Assembly: GCA_031963005.1 (NCBI GenBank) | Contig: JASSUL010000005.1 | Coordinates: 62,001-126,000, forward strand | Direction of reading: 5' to 3' | Length of the DNA stretch: 64,000 nt | Source of the DNA: JASSUD01 sp031963005 | GTDB lineage: Bacteria; Pseudomonadota; Gammaproteobacteria; Burkholderiales; Burkholderiaceae | Part shown: piece by piece, positions 19,195-28,653 of the stretch | Numbering within the stretch: position 1 is the stretch's first letter | How the letters are laid out: each line of letters begins with the position of its first letter | Translations under genes and position numbers: made by a program | The notes under the pieces: generated by a model | The model's input: only the letters and a program-made list of their open reading frames with translations | Database searches by the model: none | What the model was told of the DNA's origin: nothing

Positions 19195-19565
19195 TCTCTG
19201 GTACTAGCCTATAGCTATAGGCTAAAGATATAAAAAGCAGGCAGGCACACAAAGCGCCCAGCCATTCCATAATCCGCTCATTGAGATCACTAAGGCCGCG
19301 CGCGCTTTCTGGTTTTAGCCTACCTATTTACACAGATACAACACAGACAGCTCCGTATTATACGCAAAATCTATTCGATCTAGCATCTAGCATGCATCAA
19401 AAAGCACGATACTTCCCCACATATCCCAAACCTCATTGTCTGCCGCGCGTGAAAAAGCTGAATAGATAGGATATCCTGCCCCCTTTCCTACTAAAACTGA
19501 GTTAAAACTGGACAACTCTCATCTTTTGACGGTAAAGTCCGTCCAATTTTTTTAAAAGTTGGGAT
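19195..19565. promoter_or_regulatory. Divergent intergenic region between nuoA and aroQ, with a perfect 20-bp palindrome
   Basis: This 371-bp region must hold the promoters for the leftward nuo operon and the rightward aroQ-accBC group. The palindrome TAGCCTATAGCTATAGGCTA occupies 19205-19224, about 11 bp upstream of the nuoA start codon. A TTGACG hexamer occurs near 19527 on the plus strand and could be a -35 box for aroQ. In Burkholderia a tRNA-Leu gene often precedes nuoA; none is visible here. No further gene is seen. Confidence 0.45.
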
Positions 19566-20045
19566 ATGTCTTCTTGTTCAGCAGATACAAAAGCGTTGAA
19601 AATCCTAGTTTTGCACGGCCCTAACCTCAATTTATTAGGGAGTCGGGAGCCTTTAGTCTATGGATCCATGACATTGCATGCCATCAATGAAGCGCTCAGT
19701 GCGCAGGCAGCAGATGCCGGCGCCGAGCTCTGCACCTTCCAAAGTAATCATGAAGGCGCGTTAATTGATCGAATTCACCTTGCACGTGAAGAGCAGGTTG
19801 ATGCGATTATCGTGAATCCAGCCGGGCTCACACATACTAGCGTTGCACTACGTGATGCTTTTGCTGCAGTCGATATTCCGTTTATTGAGGTGCATTTATC
19901 AAATATCCATCGCCGCGAAGCGTTCCGACACACTTCCTTTTTTTCTGAGCTGGCACTTGCCGTCATTTGCGGCCTCGGGTGGCGAGGTTATCGATCTGCA
20001 TTGGAATTTGCGTTGGATCATCTAGGGCACCCTCGCAAACAATGA
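19566..20045 (+). CDS. aroQ: 3-dehydroquinate dehydratase, type II
   Basis: This 159-residue enzyme of the shikimate pathway converts 3-dehydroquinate to 3-dehydroshikimate. The N-terminal LVLHGPNLNLLGSREP (about residues 14-29) and the following VYG tyrosine (Y32) belong to the flexible active-site lid; NPAGLTHTSVALRDA and FIEVHLSNIHRREAFRHTS carry the substrate-binding residues and the catalytic His. The start ATG has GGGA five bases upstream. It is followed by accB as in many beta- and gamma-proteobacteria. Confidence 0.96.
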   Translation: MSSCSADTKALKILVLHGPNLNLLGSREPLVYGSMTLHAINEALSAQAADAGAELCTFQSNHEGALIDRIHLAREEQVDAIIVNPAGLTHTSVALRDAFAAVDIPFIEVHLSNIHRREAFRHTSFFSELALAVICGLGWRGYRSALEFALDHLGHPRKQ

Positions 20046-20141
20046 AGTGTTTTATTCGGCGCATTGCACGAAGAACAAATATTGCTCCACAGCTTAATCA
20101 CCTAACTAATCACATAATATAAGGCCCATTAAGGTTTATTC

Positions 20142-20588
20142 ATGGATCTGCGCAAACTTAAAACATTATTGGACCTCGTATCCGAATCCAATATTTCAGA
20201 ACTCGAAATGACCGAAGGCGATAGCAAGGTCAGGATCGTGAAAAATGCTCCTCCAGTCTATATGTCAGCCCCTGCTGCCGCTATGCCTGCGCCGAATACG
20301 CATGCGGTTAACGGAGCCAGCCCAGCTGCTGTAGAGGCTGTGGCCACGCCTACCGGCCACCAAGTGACTTCCCCGATGGTAGGAAGCTTTTACCGCTCTC
20401 CTTCCCCAACAGCGAACCCATTCGTTCAAGTGGGCGACACCGTCAAAACAGGTCAAACGCTATGCATTATTGAAGCAATGAAACTGCTCAATGAAATTGA
20501 GTCTGATAAAGATGGGGTGGTGAAAGAAGTTTGTGTTGAAAACGGCCAACCTGTCGAATTTGGACAACCTTTATTTATTATCGGCTAA
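20142..20588 (+). CDS. accB: Biotin carboxyl carrier protein of acetyl-CoA carboxylase
   Basis: This 148-residue carrier shuttles carboxybiotin between biotin carboxylase and carboxyltransferase in the first step of fatty acid synthesis. The biotinylation motif EAMKLLNEIE places the modified lysine at K114. A Pro/Ala-rich linker (about 37-72) joins the N-terminal oligomerisation helix to the C-terminal biotinyl domain (73-148), which contains the SPMVGSFYRSPSP thumb. It lies directly before accC. Confidence 0.97.
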   Translation: MDLRKLKTLLDLVSESNISELEMTEGDSKVRIVKNAPPVYMSAPAAAMPAPNTHAVNGASPAAVEAVATPTGHQVTSPMVGSFYRSPSPTANPFVQVGDTVKTGQTLCIIEAMKLLNEIESDKDGVVKEVCVENGQPVEFGQPLFIIG

Positions 20589-20643
20589 AAATATCGCCCG
20601 CGTTTTTCTGCAAATGCGCGATTGCACTAGGGTGTGTTTACAT

Positions 20644-21990
20644 ATGTTTGAAAAAATCCTTATCGCCAACCGTGGCGAGATTGCTTTGCGTATCCAACGC
20701 GCATGCCGTGAACTCGGCATCAAAACCGTCATGCTTTACTCACAAGCAGATAAAGAAGCAAAATACGTGCGTTTAGCAGACGAAGCCGTCTGTATTGGTC
20801 CGGCTCCGTCGGCATTATCGTATCTCAATATGCCGGCCATCATTAGCGCAGCAGAAGTGACGGACGCTCAAGCGATCCACCCCGGTTATGGATTTTTATC
20901 AGAAAATGCCGATTTTGCAGAACGCGTTGAGCAATCTGGGTTTACTTTTATTGGACCACGGCCTGAAACAATTCGCCTAATGGGCGATAAAGTCTCTGCA
21001 AAACAAGCCATGCTCAAAGCAGGCGTGCCTTGCGTACCTGGATCAGAGGGCGCTTTACCGGAAGATCCTAAAGAAATTATCCAGATTGCGCGCAAAATTA
21101 CTTACCCCGTCATCATTAAAGCGGCAGGCGGTGGAGGTGGACGAGGGATGCGTATCGTGCACACCGAAGCGGCGCTATTAAACGCGGTCAGCATGACCCG
21201 CCAAGAAGCAGCGAGCGCATTCGGGAACCCCAGCGTTTATATGGAAAAGTTTCTGGAAAATCCGCGACACATTGAAATCCAAGTGTTGGCAGATCAGCAT
21301 AAGGGCGCAATTTGGCTCGGTGAACGGGATTGCTCCATGCAGCGCCGTCATCAAAAAGTGATTGAGGAAGCTCCTGCCCCCCATATTCCTCGCCGCCTCA
21401 TCGAAAAAATCGGCGAGCGCTGTGCCGATGCTTGCAGAAAAATGGGCTATCTTGGCGCAGGGACGTTTGAATTTTTGTATGAAAATAACGAGTTTTACTT
21501 TATTGAGATGAACACGCGTCTACAGGTAGAGCATCCTGTAACTGAAATGATTACCGGCATTGATCTCGTGCAAATGCAGATCTTAGCGGCGGCAGGACAT
21601 AAGATCCCGAAACAAAAAGAAGTGACTTTTAAAGGGCATGCGATTGAATGCCGTATCAACGCGGAGCATGCTACTAAATTTACGCCTTCTCCTGGCTTAA
21701 TCACTTTACTCCACGCACCAGGTGGACCAGGCATTCGTGTCGATTCCCATGCTTACTCAGGCTATGTAGTGCCGTCTCACTACGATTCTATGATCGGCAA
21801 ACTCATTGCTTACGGCACAACGCGTGAGCAAGCGATCAAACGCATGCGCATTGCATTATCAGAAATGGTGATTGAAGGTATTCAAACGAATATCTCTTTA
21901 CATCGTGATTTGATGTTGGACGCGCATTTTGTCGAAGGCGGCACCAGTATTCATTATTTGGAGAAGAAACTCGCTCAAGCAGCTCTCTAA
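20644..21990 (+). CDS. accC: Biotin carboxylase subunit of acetyl-CoA carboxylase
   Basis: This ATP-grasp enzyme carboxylates the biotin of AccB. The start at 20644 gives MFEKILIANRGEIALRIQRA, the standard N-terminus; a longer open frame begins at 20533 inside accB and is not needed. Visible motifs are HPGYGFLSENADFAE, the glycine-rich ATP loop GGGGRGMR, the EMNTRLQVEHPVTE active-site block and GHAIECRINAE. Length 448 residues is normal. Its stop codon TAA (21988-21990) is the first trinucleotide of a small inverted-repeat element. Confidence 0.97.
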   Translation: MFEKILIANRGEIALRIQRACRELGIKTVMLYSQADKEAKYVRLADEAVCIGPAPSALSYLNMPAIISAAEVTDAQAIHPGYGFLSENADFAERVEQSGFTFIGPRPETIRLMGDKVSAKQAMLKAGVPCVPGSEGALPEDPKEIIQIARKITYPVIIKAAGGGGGRGMRIVHTEAALLNAVSMTRQEAASAFGNPSVYMEKFLENPRHIEIQVLADQHKGAIWLGERDCSMQRRHQKVIEEAPAPHIPRRLIEKIGERCADACRKMGYLGAGTFEFLYENNEFYFIEMNTRLQVEHPVTEMITGIDLVQMQILAAAGHKIPKQKEVTFKGHAIECRINAEHATKFTPSPGLITLLHAPGGPGIRVDSHAYSGYVVPSHYDSMIGKLIAYGTTREQAIKRMRIALSEMVIEGIQTNISLHRDLMLDAHFVEGGTSIHYLEKKLAQAAL

Positions 21991-22023
21991 GAATCTTTTT
22001 GGGAGACTCCAAACGGGTTCTTA
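21988..22023. repeat. Short palindromic element (family E), starting on the accC stop codon
   Basis: A 36-bp imperfect palindrome starts TAAGAATCTTTTTGG and ends AAACGGGTTCTTA. The same layout with the shared interior AGACTCCAAAC is found at 55212-55246. Related end motifs (TAAGAACC and its inverse) bound 39086-39146, 48706-48727 and 51731-51746. The element starts exactly at the TAA stop of accC. Confidence 0.6.
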
Positions 22024-22098
22024 GCGCGTGATTTCTCTCTGTTTTCTACTACAGCGCTCTACCACGCTGACTTTTTGCTTCACTTGCCCCCGTTAGGT

Positions 22099-23031
22099 AT
22101 GTCCTGTCTCGAGCTGATTGCTGAAATCGATGAAGTCCATGTGCAAGCCCTTTCCGACGCATTATTAGCGCTGGGAGCATTATCGGTATCGAGTGAAGAT
22201 GCCGATGCAGGTACGGGCAATGAACGCCCTTTATTTGGCGAACCAGGGCATATGCCTGATCGTGGCTGGCAACATACCCGTTTAAGTGCTTTATTTGATC
22301 CCGCTTTGCAGCCGTCGGCACTATTTGCGGTCGCAGCGCAGGCAGTGGGATACGATACCGTGCCCTATCATGAAGTGCGTACCTTAGCACCCACCAATTG
22401 GGTCGATCATGTTCAAGCGCAGTATGTGCCCTTACAAATTGGTCAACGCATCTGGGTTATCCCTTCATGGTCTGAACATCAGGATCTCCCCGATCCGAAT
22501 GCCCTACTCATCAAACTGGATCCAGGCCTTGCCTTTGGCACAGGAAACCACCCTACTACGCGTCTATGTATGCGTTGGCTGGAAGAAAATATCCGAACCG
22601 GCGATGCGGTACTCGACTATGGCTGTGGCTCAGGCATTTTAGCCATCCTGGCAGGCAAATGTGGCGCGCAGTCGCTCGTGGGGATCGATATCGACCCCCA
22701 AGCGCTAGAAGCGGCGCAATACAATGCGCAAAAAAACCAAGTGACCGTACAATATGGCTTACCCGAGGCATTACCTCAGCTTAGCGCCGCATGGACACCC
22801 CAGCACGCAACGGACAAAGTCTATGATGTGGTTATCGCCAATATTTTGCTCAACCCGCTGATTAGCCTTGCTCCAACCCTATGCGCTCAGCTCGCTGCTG
22901 GCGGAAAAATCGTACTTTCCGGCGTTTTAATCGATCAAGCAACTATGCTGATCGAGGCTTATCAACCTTGGATCTCCCTTTCTATCTGGGGGCAAGATGA
23001 GGAATGGGCTTGTTTGGTAGGACAAAAATAG
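22099..23031 (+). CDS. prmA: Ribosomal protein L11 methyltransferase
   Basis: This AdoMet-dependent enzyme trimethylates ribosomal protein L11. The SAM-binding motif I is VLDYGCGSGILAILAG, followed by GIDIDPQALEAA and the family motif VIANILLNPL. The open frame extends upstream to a TTG at 22075, but the ATG at 22099 gives MSCLELIAEIDE, matching the family N-terminus, so 310 residues is preferred. The order accC-prmA is conserved in Burkholderia. Confidence 0.95.
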   Translation: MSCLELIAEIDEVHVQALSDALLALGALSVSSEDADAGTGNERPLFGEPGHMPDRGWQHTRLSALFDPALQPSALFAVAAQAVGYDTVPYHEVRTLAPTNWVDHVQAQYVPLQIGQRIWVIPSWSEHQDLPDPNALLIKLDPGLAFGTGNHPTTRLCMRWLEENIRTGDAVLDYGCGSGILAILAGKCGAQSLVGIDIDPQALEAAQYNAQKNQVTVQYGLPEALPQLSAAWTPQHATDKVYDVVIANILLNPLISLAPTLCAQLAAGGKIVLSGVLIDQATMLIEAYQPWISLSIWGQDEEWACLVGQK

Positions 23032-23067
23032 ACTGCGCGTCTATTTTCTATCTTTATTTTTCTGCCG

Positions 23068-23212
23068 CTGTTCTTTTGCAGGTATTTAAAAAGACTGTGG
23101 TTATCATGTTGGGGTTCCTTCGTCACCACCAACCTACGAAAATTGGCAAAAAAATGTAGGTTGGGGTGACGAAGGAACCCCAACATGCATACCGCCTACT
23201 TTTAATCTTTGA
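23068..23212. repeat. Inverted-repeat element, family C copy 1
   Basis: The core spans 23106-23186: the left arm begins ATGTTGGGGTTCCTTCGTCA and the right arm is the inverse TGACGAAGGAACCCCAACAT. Each arm can also fold on itself because GTTGGGG is followed by CCCCAAC. The flanks (GCAGGTATTTAAAAAGAC on the left, CATACCGCCTACTTTTAATC on the right) are shared with copies at 45834 and 56396. It lies between prmA and pyrD and may carry the pyrD promoter region. Confidence 0.7.
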
Positions 23213-23221
23213 TGATCCATC

Positions 23222-24280
23222 GTGTTCGATACCCTCTACCCCTGGCTACGCAAGCCGCTTTTTTGCCTAGACCCTGAACGCGCTCATGACCTGACGCTCT
23301 CTGCTTTACGTTTGACGGAGCGTACTGGATTGAGCCGTTGCTTATTTAAAGCCTCCACCTCTTTATCTACCCAACACACGCCGGCTTCGCCTATTCGTCT
23401 GATGGGACTAGACTTTACAAATCCGGTTGGGCTTGCGGCAGGTTTAGATAAGGATGGCGTCTGTATTGACGGTCTGGCTGCGCTGGGATTTGGATTCCTT
23501 GAAATAGGTACGGTGACCCCTCAGCCTCAACCTGGCAACCCCAGCCCTCGCCTTTTTAGACTTCCCCAAGCCCATGCTTTAATCAATCGCATGGGATTTA
23601 ATAATGCGGGCGTAGAAAACCTCTTACACCATGTGCGAGCAGCCCGATTTAAAGGGATATTGGGTATTAATATCGGCAAAAACGCGAACACGCCGTTAGA
23701 ACGAGCGGCAGAGGATTATTTATACGGTTTAGAACAGGTTTATCGGGATGCCAGCTATATCACGATCAATATCTCTTCGCCGAATACTTCAGGATTACGC
23801 ATGCTACAAGAAGACAATAACTTAGACGCGCTTCTCCATGCCCTCACTGAAAAGCGCGCCCGTCTGGCAGATCAATATGGGAAATACACGCCACTGGTCG
23901 TCAAGATATCCCCAGATATGAACAGCGATGAAATCAAAGCCCTCTGCGCAACCTTATTGCGCCATCGCCTTGATGGCCTCATCGCCAGCAATACTACGGT
24001 CGATCGTGCGGCTGTAGCGGGACTCCCTCATGCCCAAGAAGCAGGAGGAGTCTCCGGACGACCTGTTTTTGAAAAATCGAATGCTACGATTCGACAGTGT
24101 TATGCAGAACTTGGCGATGCTATTCCCATTATTGGCGTAGGCGGCATTTTCTCTGCCGCCGATGCACGCGCTAAAATAGAGGCTGGTGCTAAGCTGATAC
24201 AAATCTATACTGGCTTGATTTACCAAGGGCCTACGCTGGTCAAGGAATGCATTCATGCACTCCAGCCGCTACAAGCCTAG
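23222..24280 (+). CDS. pyrD: Dihydroorotate dehydrogenase (quinone), class 2
   Basis: This 352-residue membrane-associated flavoenzyme oxidises dihydroorotate to orotate with quinone in pyrimidine synthesis. It begins with GTG; the N-terminus FDTLYPWLRKPLF matches the amphipathic membrane helix of class 2 enzymes. Motifs include GLAAGLDKDG, the active-site serine region ITINISSPNTSGLR, and the FMN phosphate-binding stretch IIGVGGIFSAADARAKIEAG. Electrons would enter the same quinone pool fed by complex I. Confidence 0.95.
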   Translation: MFDTLYPWLRKPLFCLDPERAHDLTLSALRLTERTGLSRCLFKASTSLSTQHTPASPIRLMGLDFTNPVGLAAGLDKDGVCIDGLAALGFGFLEIGTVTPQPQPGNPSPRLFRLPQAHALINRMGFNNAGVENLLHHVRAARFKGILGINIGKNANTPLERAAEDYLYGLEQVYRDASYITINISSPNTSGLRMLQEDNNLDALLHALTEKRARLADQYGKYTPLVVKISPDMNSDEIKALCATLLRHRLDGLIASNTTVDRAAVAGLPHAQEAGGVSGRPVFEKSNATIRQCYAELGDAIPIIGVGGIFSAADARAKIEAGAKLIQIYTGLIYQGPTLVKECIHALQPLQA

Positions 24281-24428
24281 CGGGGGCTAGCCTATTCGCC
24301 TCCCCCAAAAGGAAGGCGCATCCTCCGCGCTCTCGATGCGCTTTGAATGCCTCACAATATGGCACAAAAAGCATATAAAACGTACTTCCCTTATTTTATA
24401 AACACGCTCCGCATAGAGGCCTGCCAAA

Positions 24429-24734
24429 ATGACTGATTCTGACTCTTCTTCTGACCATGCCGATGAACGTATTGTGCATTGCGTTAAACTATGCCAAGAG
24501 GCCCCGGGACTAGATTTTCCGCCCCTACCAGGTGCACTCGGTCAGCGCATTTATGACCAGGTATCTAAAGAAGCATGGCAAGGCTGGCTTAAGCATCAAA
24601 CGATGTTGGTCAATGAATACCGGCTCAGTTTGGCCGATGCGCGTGCGAGACAATACCTGATCAAGCAGACTGAGCAATATTTTTTTGGCGAAGGCGCCGA
24701 TACGGCCTCCGGGTATACCCCACCCGCGCTATAA
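24429..24734 (+). CDS. yggX: Probable Fe(2+)-trafficking / oxidative damage protection protein
   Basis: This 101-residue protein has a clear family match: VHCVKLCQEAPGLDFPPLPG with the conserved Cys (about residues 16-35), VSKEAWQGWLKHQTMLVNEYRL, and the ending FFGEGADTASGYTPP. YggX-type proteins protect labile iron-sulfur clusters and support their repair. The N-terminus has about 11 extra acidic and serine residues compared with the usual 90-residue form. It lies between pyrD and the TusA-like gene. Confidence 0.92.
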   Translation: MTDSDSSSDHADERIVHCVKLCQEAPGLDFPPLPGALGQRIYDQVSKEAWQGWLKHQTMLVNEYRLSLADARARQYLIKQTEQYFFGEGADTASGYTPPAL

Positions 24735-24779
24735 AATTGCGGCTTGCTAGCGCTCAAGCCAAGCCAGCTAAACCTACGC

Positions 24780-24908
24780 TAAGAACCAGTTCACAATCTT
24801 CAAAAGTGGGTTGTGTTGGGGTTCGTACCTCACTCCAACCTACGAAAAATGCCCAAAAATGGTAGGTTGGGGTGAGAAATTGAATTAAATGTGGAACCCC
24901 ACATTACG
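24780..24908. repeat. Inverted-repeat element, family C variant (copy 2)
   Basis: The element holds TTGTGTTGGGGTTCGTACCT at its left and the inverse arm GTAGGTTGGGGTGAGAAATT plus GGAACCCCACA at its right. The left end TAAGAACCAGTTCACAATC resembles the right end of the copy at 63223-63341. The interior phrase GAATTGAATTAAAT is unique to these two copies. It separates yggX from the tusA-like gene. Confidence 0.6.
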
Positions 24909-24931
24909 ACCTCAAATTTGAAGGGATTGTT

Positions 24932-25168
24932 ATGACAATCAATCATATCGATCAAGAAGTGGATGCACGAGGGTTACGATGCCCTCTCCCCATATTGCGG
25001 GCGAAAAAAGCCCTTGCCCTCATGCAAAGTGGGCAAATCCTCAAGGTCGTCGCGACGGACCCCAGTGCACCCAGTGATTTCGCCGCCTTTGCACGCCATA
25101 CCGGCAATACGTTGCTAGAGACCCACTCGCAAGAGGGAGAGCACACTTTAATCATGCAACGCCGCTAG
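24932..25168 (+). CDS. TusA/SirA family sulfurtransferase-like protein
   Basis: A 78-residue protein with the family signature DARGLRCPLPILRAKKAL; C17 in the CPxP motif would carry the persulfide. The last part (TGNTLLETHSQEGEHTLIMQRR) forms the terminal beta strands. Such proteins relay sulfur for thio-modification of tRNA or for molybdenum cofactor synthesis. The ATG is preceded by GAAGGGA. It ends 13 bp before mutS, so the two may be cotranscribed. Confidence 0.88.
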   Translation: MTINHIDQEVDARGLRCPLPILRAKKALALMQSGQILKVVATDPSAPSDFAAFARHTGNTLLETHSQEGEHTLIMQRR

Positions 25169-25181
25169 GAAACGCCTCGTA

Positions 25182-28007
25182 ATGCCCGCACAATCTGCCC
25201 CTATCGCCTCCGCTTCCCTTCCTTCCACCGCAAACAGTACGCGTGCTCCCCATGCAGGGCATACGCCGATGATTGCCCAGTACTTAAGGATTAAGGCAGA
25301 ACACCCTGCTGCACTGCTGTTCTATCGAATGGGCGATTTTTACGAGCTCTTTTTTGAAGATGCGGAAAAAGCCGCACGGCTATTAGATCTCACCCTAACT
25401 CAGCGCGGGAACTCCGCAGGAGAGCCGATTAAAATGGCAGGGGTGCCCTACCATTCTGTAGAACCCTATTTAGCGAAACTGGTGAAGCTGGGGGAATCTG
25501 CAGCGATTTGCGAACAAATCGCCGAATCGGCGCCGACTAAAGGACCGATGGAGCGTCAGGTTGTCCGTATCGTGACCCCCGGCACCCTCACCGATGCAGA
25601 GCTCCTAGTAGATCGACAAGATAGTTGTGTATTAGCGATCTCGGCACTCTATAGCACGAGTTCCTCTGCACAAAAATCGCATTCCCCTCTTTATCGTGTG
25701 GGCCTAGCTTGGCTCAATTTAGCCAGCGGTGCGCTACGCCTTAGCGAAGTACTTCCCGAAGAAGTGGCGGGGGTATTAGCCCGCATTAGACCTGCAGAAA
25801 CGCTGATCGCCCAATATACGGAAGAAGAGCGTACGCAATACCTGGATATCACCACGCTCAGTAGCACTGCCGGTACAATTACCCGTGTACCGGCCTGGCA
25901 TTTTGACGCTGAAGCAGGCCGCACACGCTTATGTGAACAACTAGGCGCGACCCATTTAGAAGGCTTCGATCCGCAGTTGGCGCTCTCGGCGTCCCCTCCT
26001 TCAAGCCGTTCTGCTAAAAACCGTCTTCCTTTAGCCGCAGCTTGTAGTGCCGCTGGAGCGTTATTGCAATATGTGAGTACTACGCAACAGCAGCAACTGC
26101 GGCATGTGCGCAGCATGCAGGTCGAGCGTGAATCCAGCTATATTCGTCTGGATCCTGCCACGCGTCGTAACCTTGAATTAACGGAAACATTACGGGGCAC
26201 TGCCGCGCCAACGCTATTATCTTTATTAGATCACTGTTCTAGCTCCATGGGCAGCCGCCTTCTGCGCCATTGGATTCACCATATTCCCCGTGATGCACAG
26301 ATTGCACGCGAGCGCCACGAGGCATTACAAGCCTGGCTCGCTCCGCAGACCACTCTCGGCATCCCCGCCTCCCAGAGTGCCCTTTCTGCATTACGCAAAA
26401 CATTCAAACTGCTAGCCGATATCGAACGCATTACAGGGCGGCTAGGCTTATTACGCGCAAAACCACGCGATCTTTCGGCATTACGCGATACATTAATCCA
26501 TCTGCCGGATATCCAAACCGCACTGACGGCTCAAATAGCCCATTCGCGTCGACTAGCGGATCTGTCCCAAGCCCTGAATGCTCCTGAAGCCGCCATCACC
26601 TTACTCACCACCGCCATTGCTCCTGAACCCGCGATATGGGTACGCGATGGAGGGGTCATTGCTTCAGGGTATAACGAGCAACTCGATACCTTGCGCGCAC
26701 TCTCTGAAAATTGCGGACAGTTTTTATTAGACTTAGAAGCCCGAGAACGCGCACAAACCGGCATTGCCAATTTGCGCGTTGAGTACAATAAAGTACATGG
26801 CTTTTATATTGAAGTGAGCCGCGGACAAATAGATAAAGTCCCCGCCCATTATCGGCGACGCCAAACACTCAAAAATGCCGAACGCTATATCACTCCAGAA
26901 CTCAAAACCTTTGAAGACAAGGCCCTTTCTGCGCAAGACCAAGCGCTAACGCTCGAGAAACAGCTTTATGAGCAAGTATTACATGCGTTACTGCCCTTTT
27001 TAATGGACTTTCAAAAAATCGCAGCGGCGCTAGCAGAAATAGACGTACTCTCGACATTGGCCGAACGCGCGCAGACCCTTCAGTGGACTGCGCCCGAATT
27101 CACTGAAAATAGGGGGGGCTTGGAGATTGAAGCGGGTCGACATCCGGTAGTAGAAAACCAAATATCCGACTTCATCCCCAATGACTGCACACTCTCAGAG
27201 CAACAGCGTTTACTGTTGATTACCGGACCGAATATGGGAGGAAAGTCCACCTTTATGCGCCAAACTGCGCTCTTAACGCTCATGGCCTATCTAGGTTCTT
27301 ACGTCCCAGCAAAAAAAATGCGCATCGGCCCCATAGACCAGATTTTTACGCGCATTGGCGCAGCTGATGATCTTGCAGGTGGACGCTCCACATTTATGGT
27401 GGAAATGACCGAAGCCGCGGCGATTTTAAATAATGCCACGGCCCAAAGCTTAGTCCTCGTCGATGAAATTGGCCGCGGCACGTCCACATTCGATGGCCTT
27501 GCACTAGCCTGGGCTATTGCGCGACATTTACTGCAACATAATCGCTGTTACACCCTTTTTGCGACCCATTACTTCGAGTTAACGCAACTTCCCCATACTT
27601 TTCCAGAAGCCCATAACTTCCACCTACGGGCAATCGAACACGAACACTCCATCGTCTTTTTACATGAAGTGAAACCAGGGCCCGCCAATCAAAGCTATGG
27701 ATTACAAGTCGCGGCCCTTGGGGGAGTCCCTTCCCGTGTTATTCAAGATGCGAAAGCACACTTACGGACACTAGAAAAACAAACCCTCAAAACGCATACG
27801 CAGCAACAAGAACTCGATTTTTTCACGCCTTACGATATAGAAGCACACACTCCTACCACTCCCTCCATTCAAGCCAAAGCCCCTGCTGCTTTGCCACATC
27901 CTATATTACAAAAACTACGGGATGCCGATCCAAACACCCTTTCCCCTCGCGATGCACTAGATCTTTTATTTGATCTACACGCGCAAGCATTGCAAGACTC
28001 TGCTTAA
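25182..28007 (+). CDS. mutS: DNA mismatch repair protein MutS
   Basis: This 941-residue MutS is longer than the usual 850-900. The mismatch-recognition motif F53-Y-E55 lies in GDFYELF, the Walker A loop is GPNMGGKSTF, Walker B is LVLVDEIGRGTSTFDG, and the helix-turn-helix dimer region follows. Extra length comes from an N-terminal Ala/Ser/Pro tail of about 15 residues and low-complexity stretches near residues 165 and 880. No mutation of key residues is seen, so mismatch repair should be active despite genome decay. AGGAAACGCC lies upstream of the ATG. Confidence 0.97.
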   Translation: MPAQSAPIASASLPSTANSTRAPHAGHTPMIAQYLRIKAEHPAALLFYRMGDFYELFFEDAEKAARLLDLTLTQRGNSAGEPIKMAGVPYHSVEPYLAKLVKLGESAAICEQIAESAPTKGPMERQVVRIVTPGTLTDAELLVDRQDSCVLAISALYSTSSSAQKSHSPLYRVGLAWLNLASGALRLSEVLPEEVAGVLARIRPAETLIAQYTEEERTQYLDITTLSSTAGTITRVPAWHFDAEAGRTRLCEQLGATHLEGFDPQLALSASPPSSRSAKNRLPLAAACSAAGALLQYVSTTQQQQLRHVRSMQVERESSYIRLDPATRRNLELTETLRGTAAPTLLSLLDHCSSSMGSRLLRHWIHHIPRDAQIARERHEALQAWLAPQTTLGIPASQSALSALRKTFKLLADIERITGRLGLLRAKPRDLSALRDTLIHLPDIQTALTAQIAHSRRLADLSQALNAPEAAITLLTTAIAPEPAIWVRDGGVIASGYNEQLDTLRALSENCGQFLLDLEARERAQTGIANLRVEYNKVHGFYIEVSRGQIDKVPAHYRRRQTLKNAERYITPELKTFEDKALSAQDQALTLEKQLYEQVLHALLPFLMDFQKIAAALAEIDVLSTLAERAQTLQWTAPEFTENRGGLEIEAGRHPVVENQISDFIPNDCTLSEQQRLLLITGPNMGGKSTFMRQTALLTLMAYLGSYVPAKKMRIGPIDQIFTRIGAADDLAGGRSTFMVEMTEAAAILNNATAQSLVLVDEIGRGTSTFDGLALAWAIARHLLQHNRCYTLFATHYFELTQLPHTFPEAHNFHLRAIEHEHSIVFLHEVKPGPANQSYGLQVAALGGVPSRVIQDAKAHLRTLEKQTLKTHTQQQELDFFTPYDIEAHTPTTPSIQAKAPAALPHPILQKLRDADPNTLSPRDALDLLFDLHAQALQDSA

Positions 28008-28653
28008 AGCTTGCCATGTAATCGCGCTTATCACGCACTCTTTGCGCTGAATCTCGCCCATCCGCTAAAAATTTAGCTCATCCCCATCTCTCCACACCCT
28101 TGTCTAATGGCTCTCCCCCTATGCACCTCCCTAATTTATAAACATTCGCCGGAACCATCTGCACGATCGAAAATAATTAAAAGATTCTCTTGTATTTGAA
28201 GAGAGGTAAGCATCGTTGAGAAGCAAACACAAAGCCGCAAAGAATGGTTACATCATGTATCGAGTTAGCAGCAAAGTGGGGCCGGGTCGCTGTTTATCTT
28301 TTAGATTGACTAAGAATTTAGAGCTGTCAATGTGCAGCTAATGAATCGCTTCTCTTTGCCCGATCTTACATACTCTTTCGCAGATGTTAGATAACTGAAT
28401 AGCCATCACGAAAACAATCAAAAAGTATCAAACCTATCTATTTAACTACTTAAAGGCGATAGAGATAATATATTTTGCATTTTCTTCTGAAAAATAATTC
28501 AGATTTTTCTTGAATTATTTACTTAATAAAAATTTCTTATAGGCATATAAAAATTCGCATCTTACTTATAAAAGTAATTTGCAATTAAATATACTTCCCT
28601 TAAATATTTGCGAGATTAAATGAAAAACTATTGAATAATATATAGGTGATAAA
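28008..28653. other. 646-bp intergenic region, no gene recognised
   Basis: The first 150 bp keep the composition of the core genes, then the sequence turns strongly AT-rich towards 28653. No conserved protein, tRNA or repeat family of this window was recognised. The last 150 bp (runs such as AATATATTTTGC and AAATATACTTCCC) probably contain the promoter of the following AT-rich gene. Confidence 0.4.
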
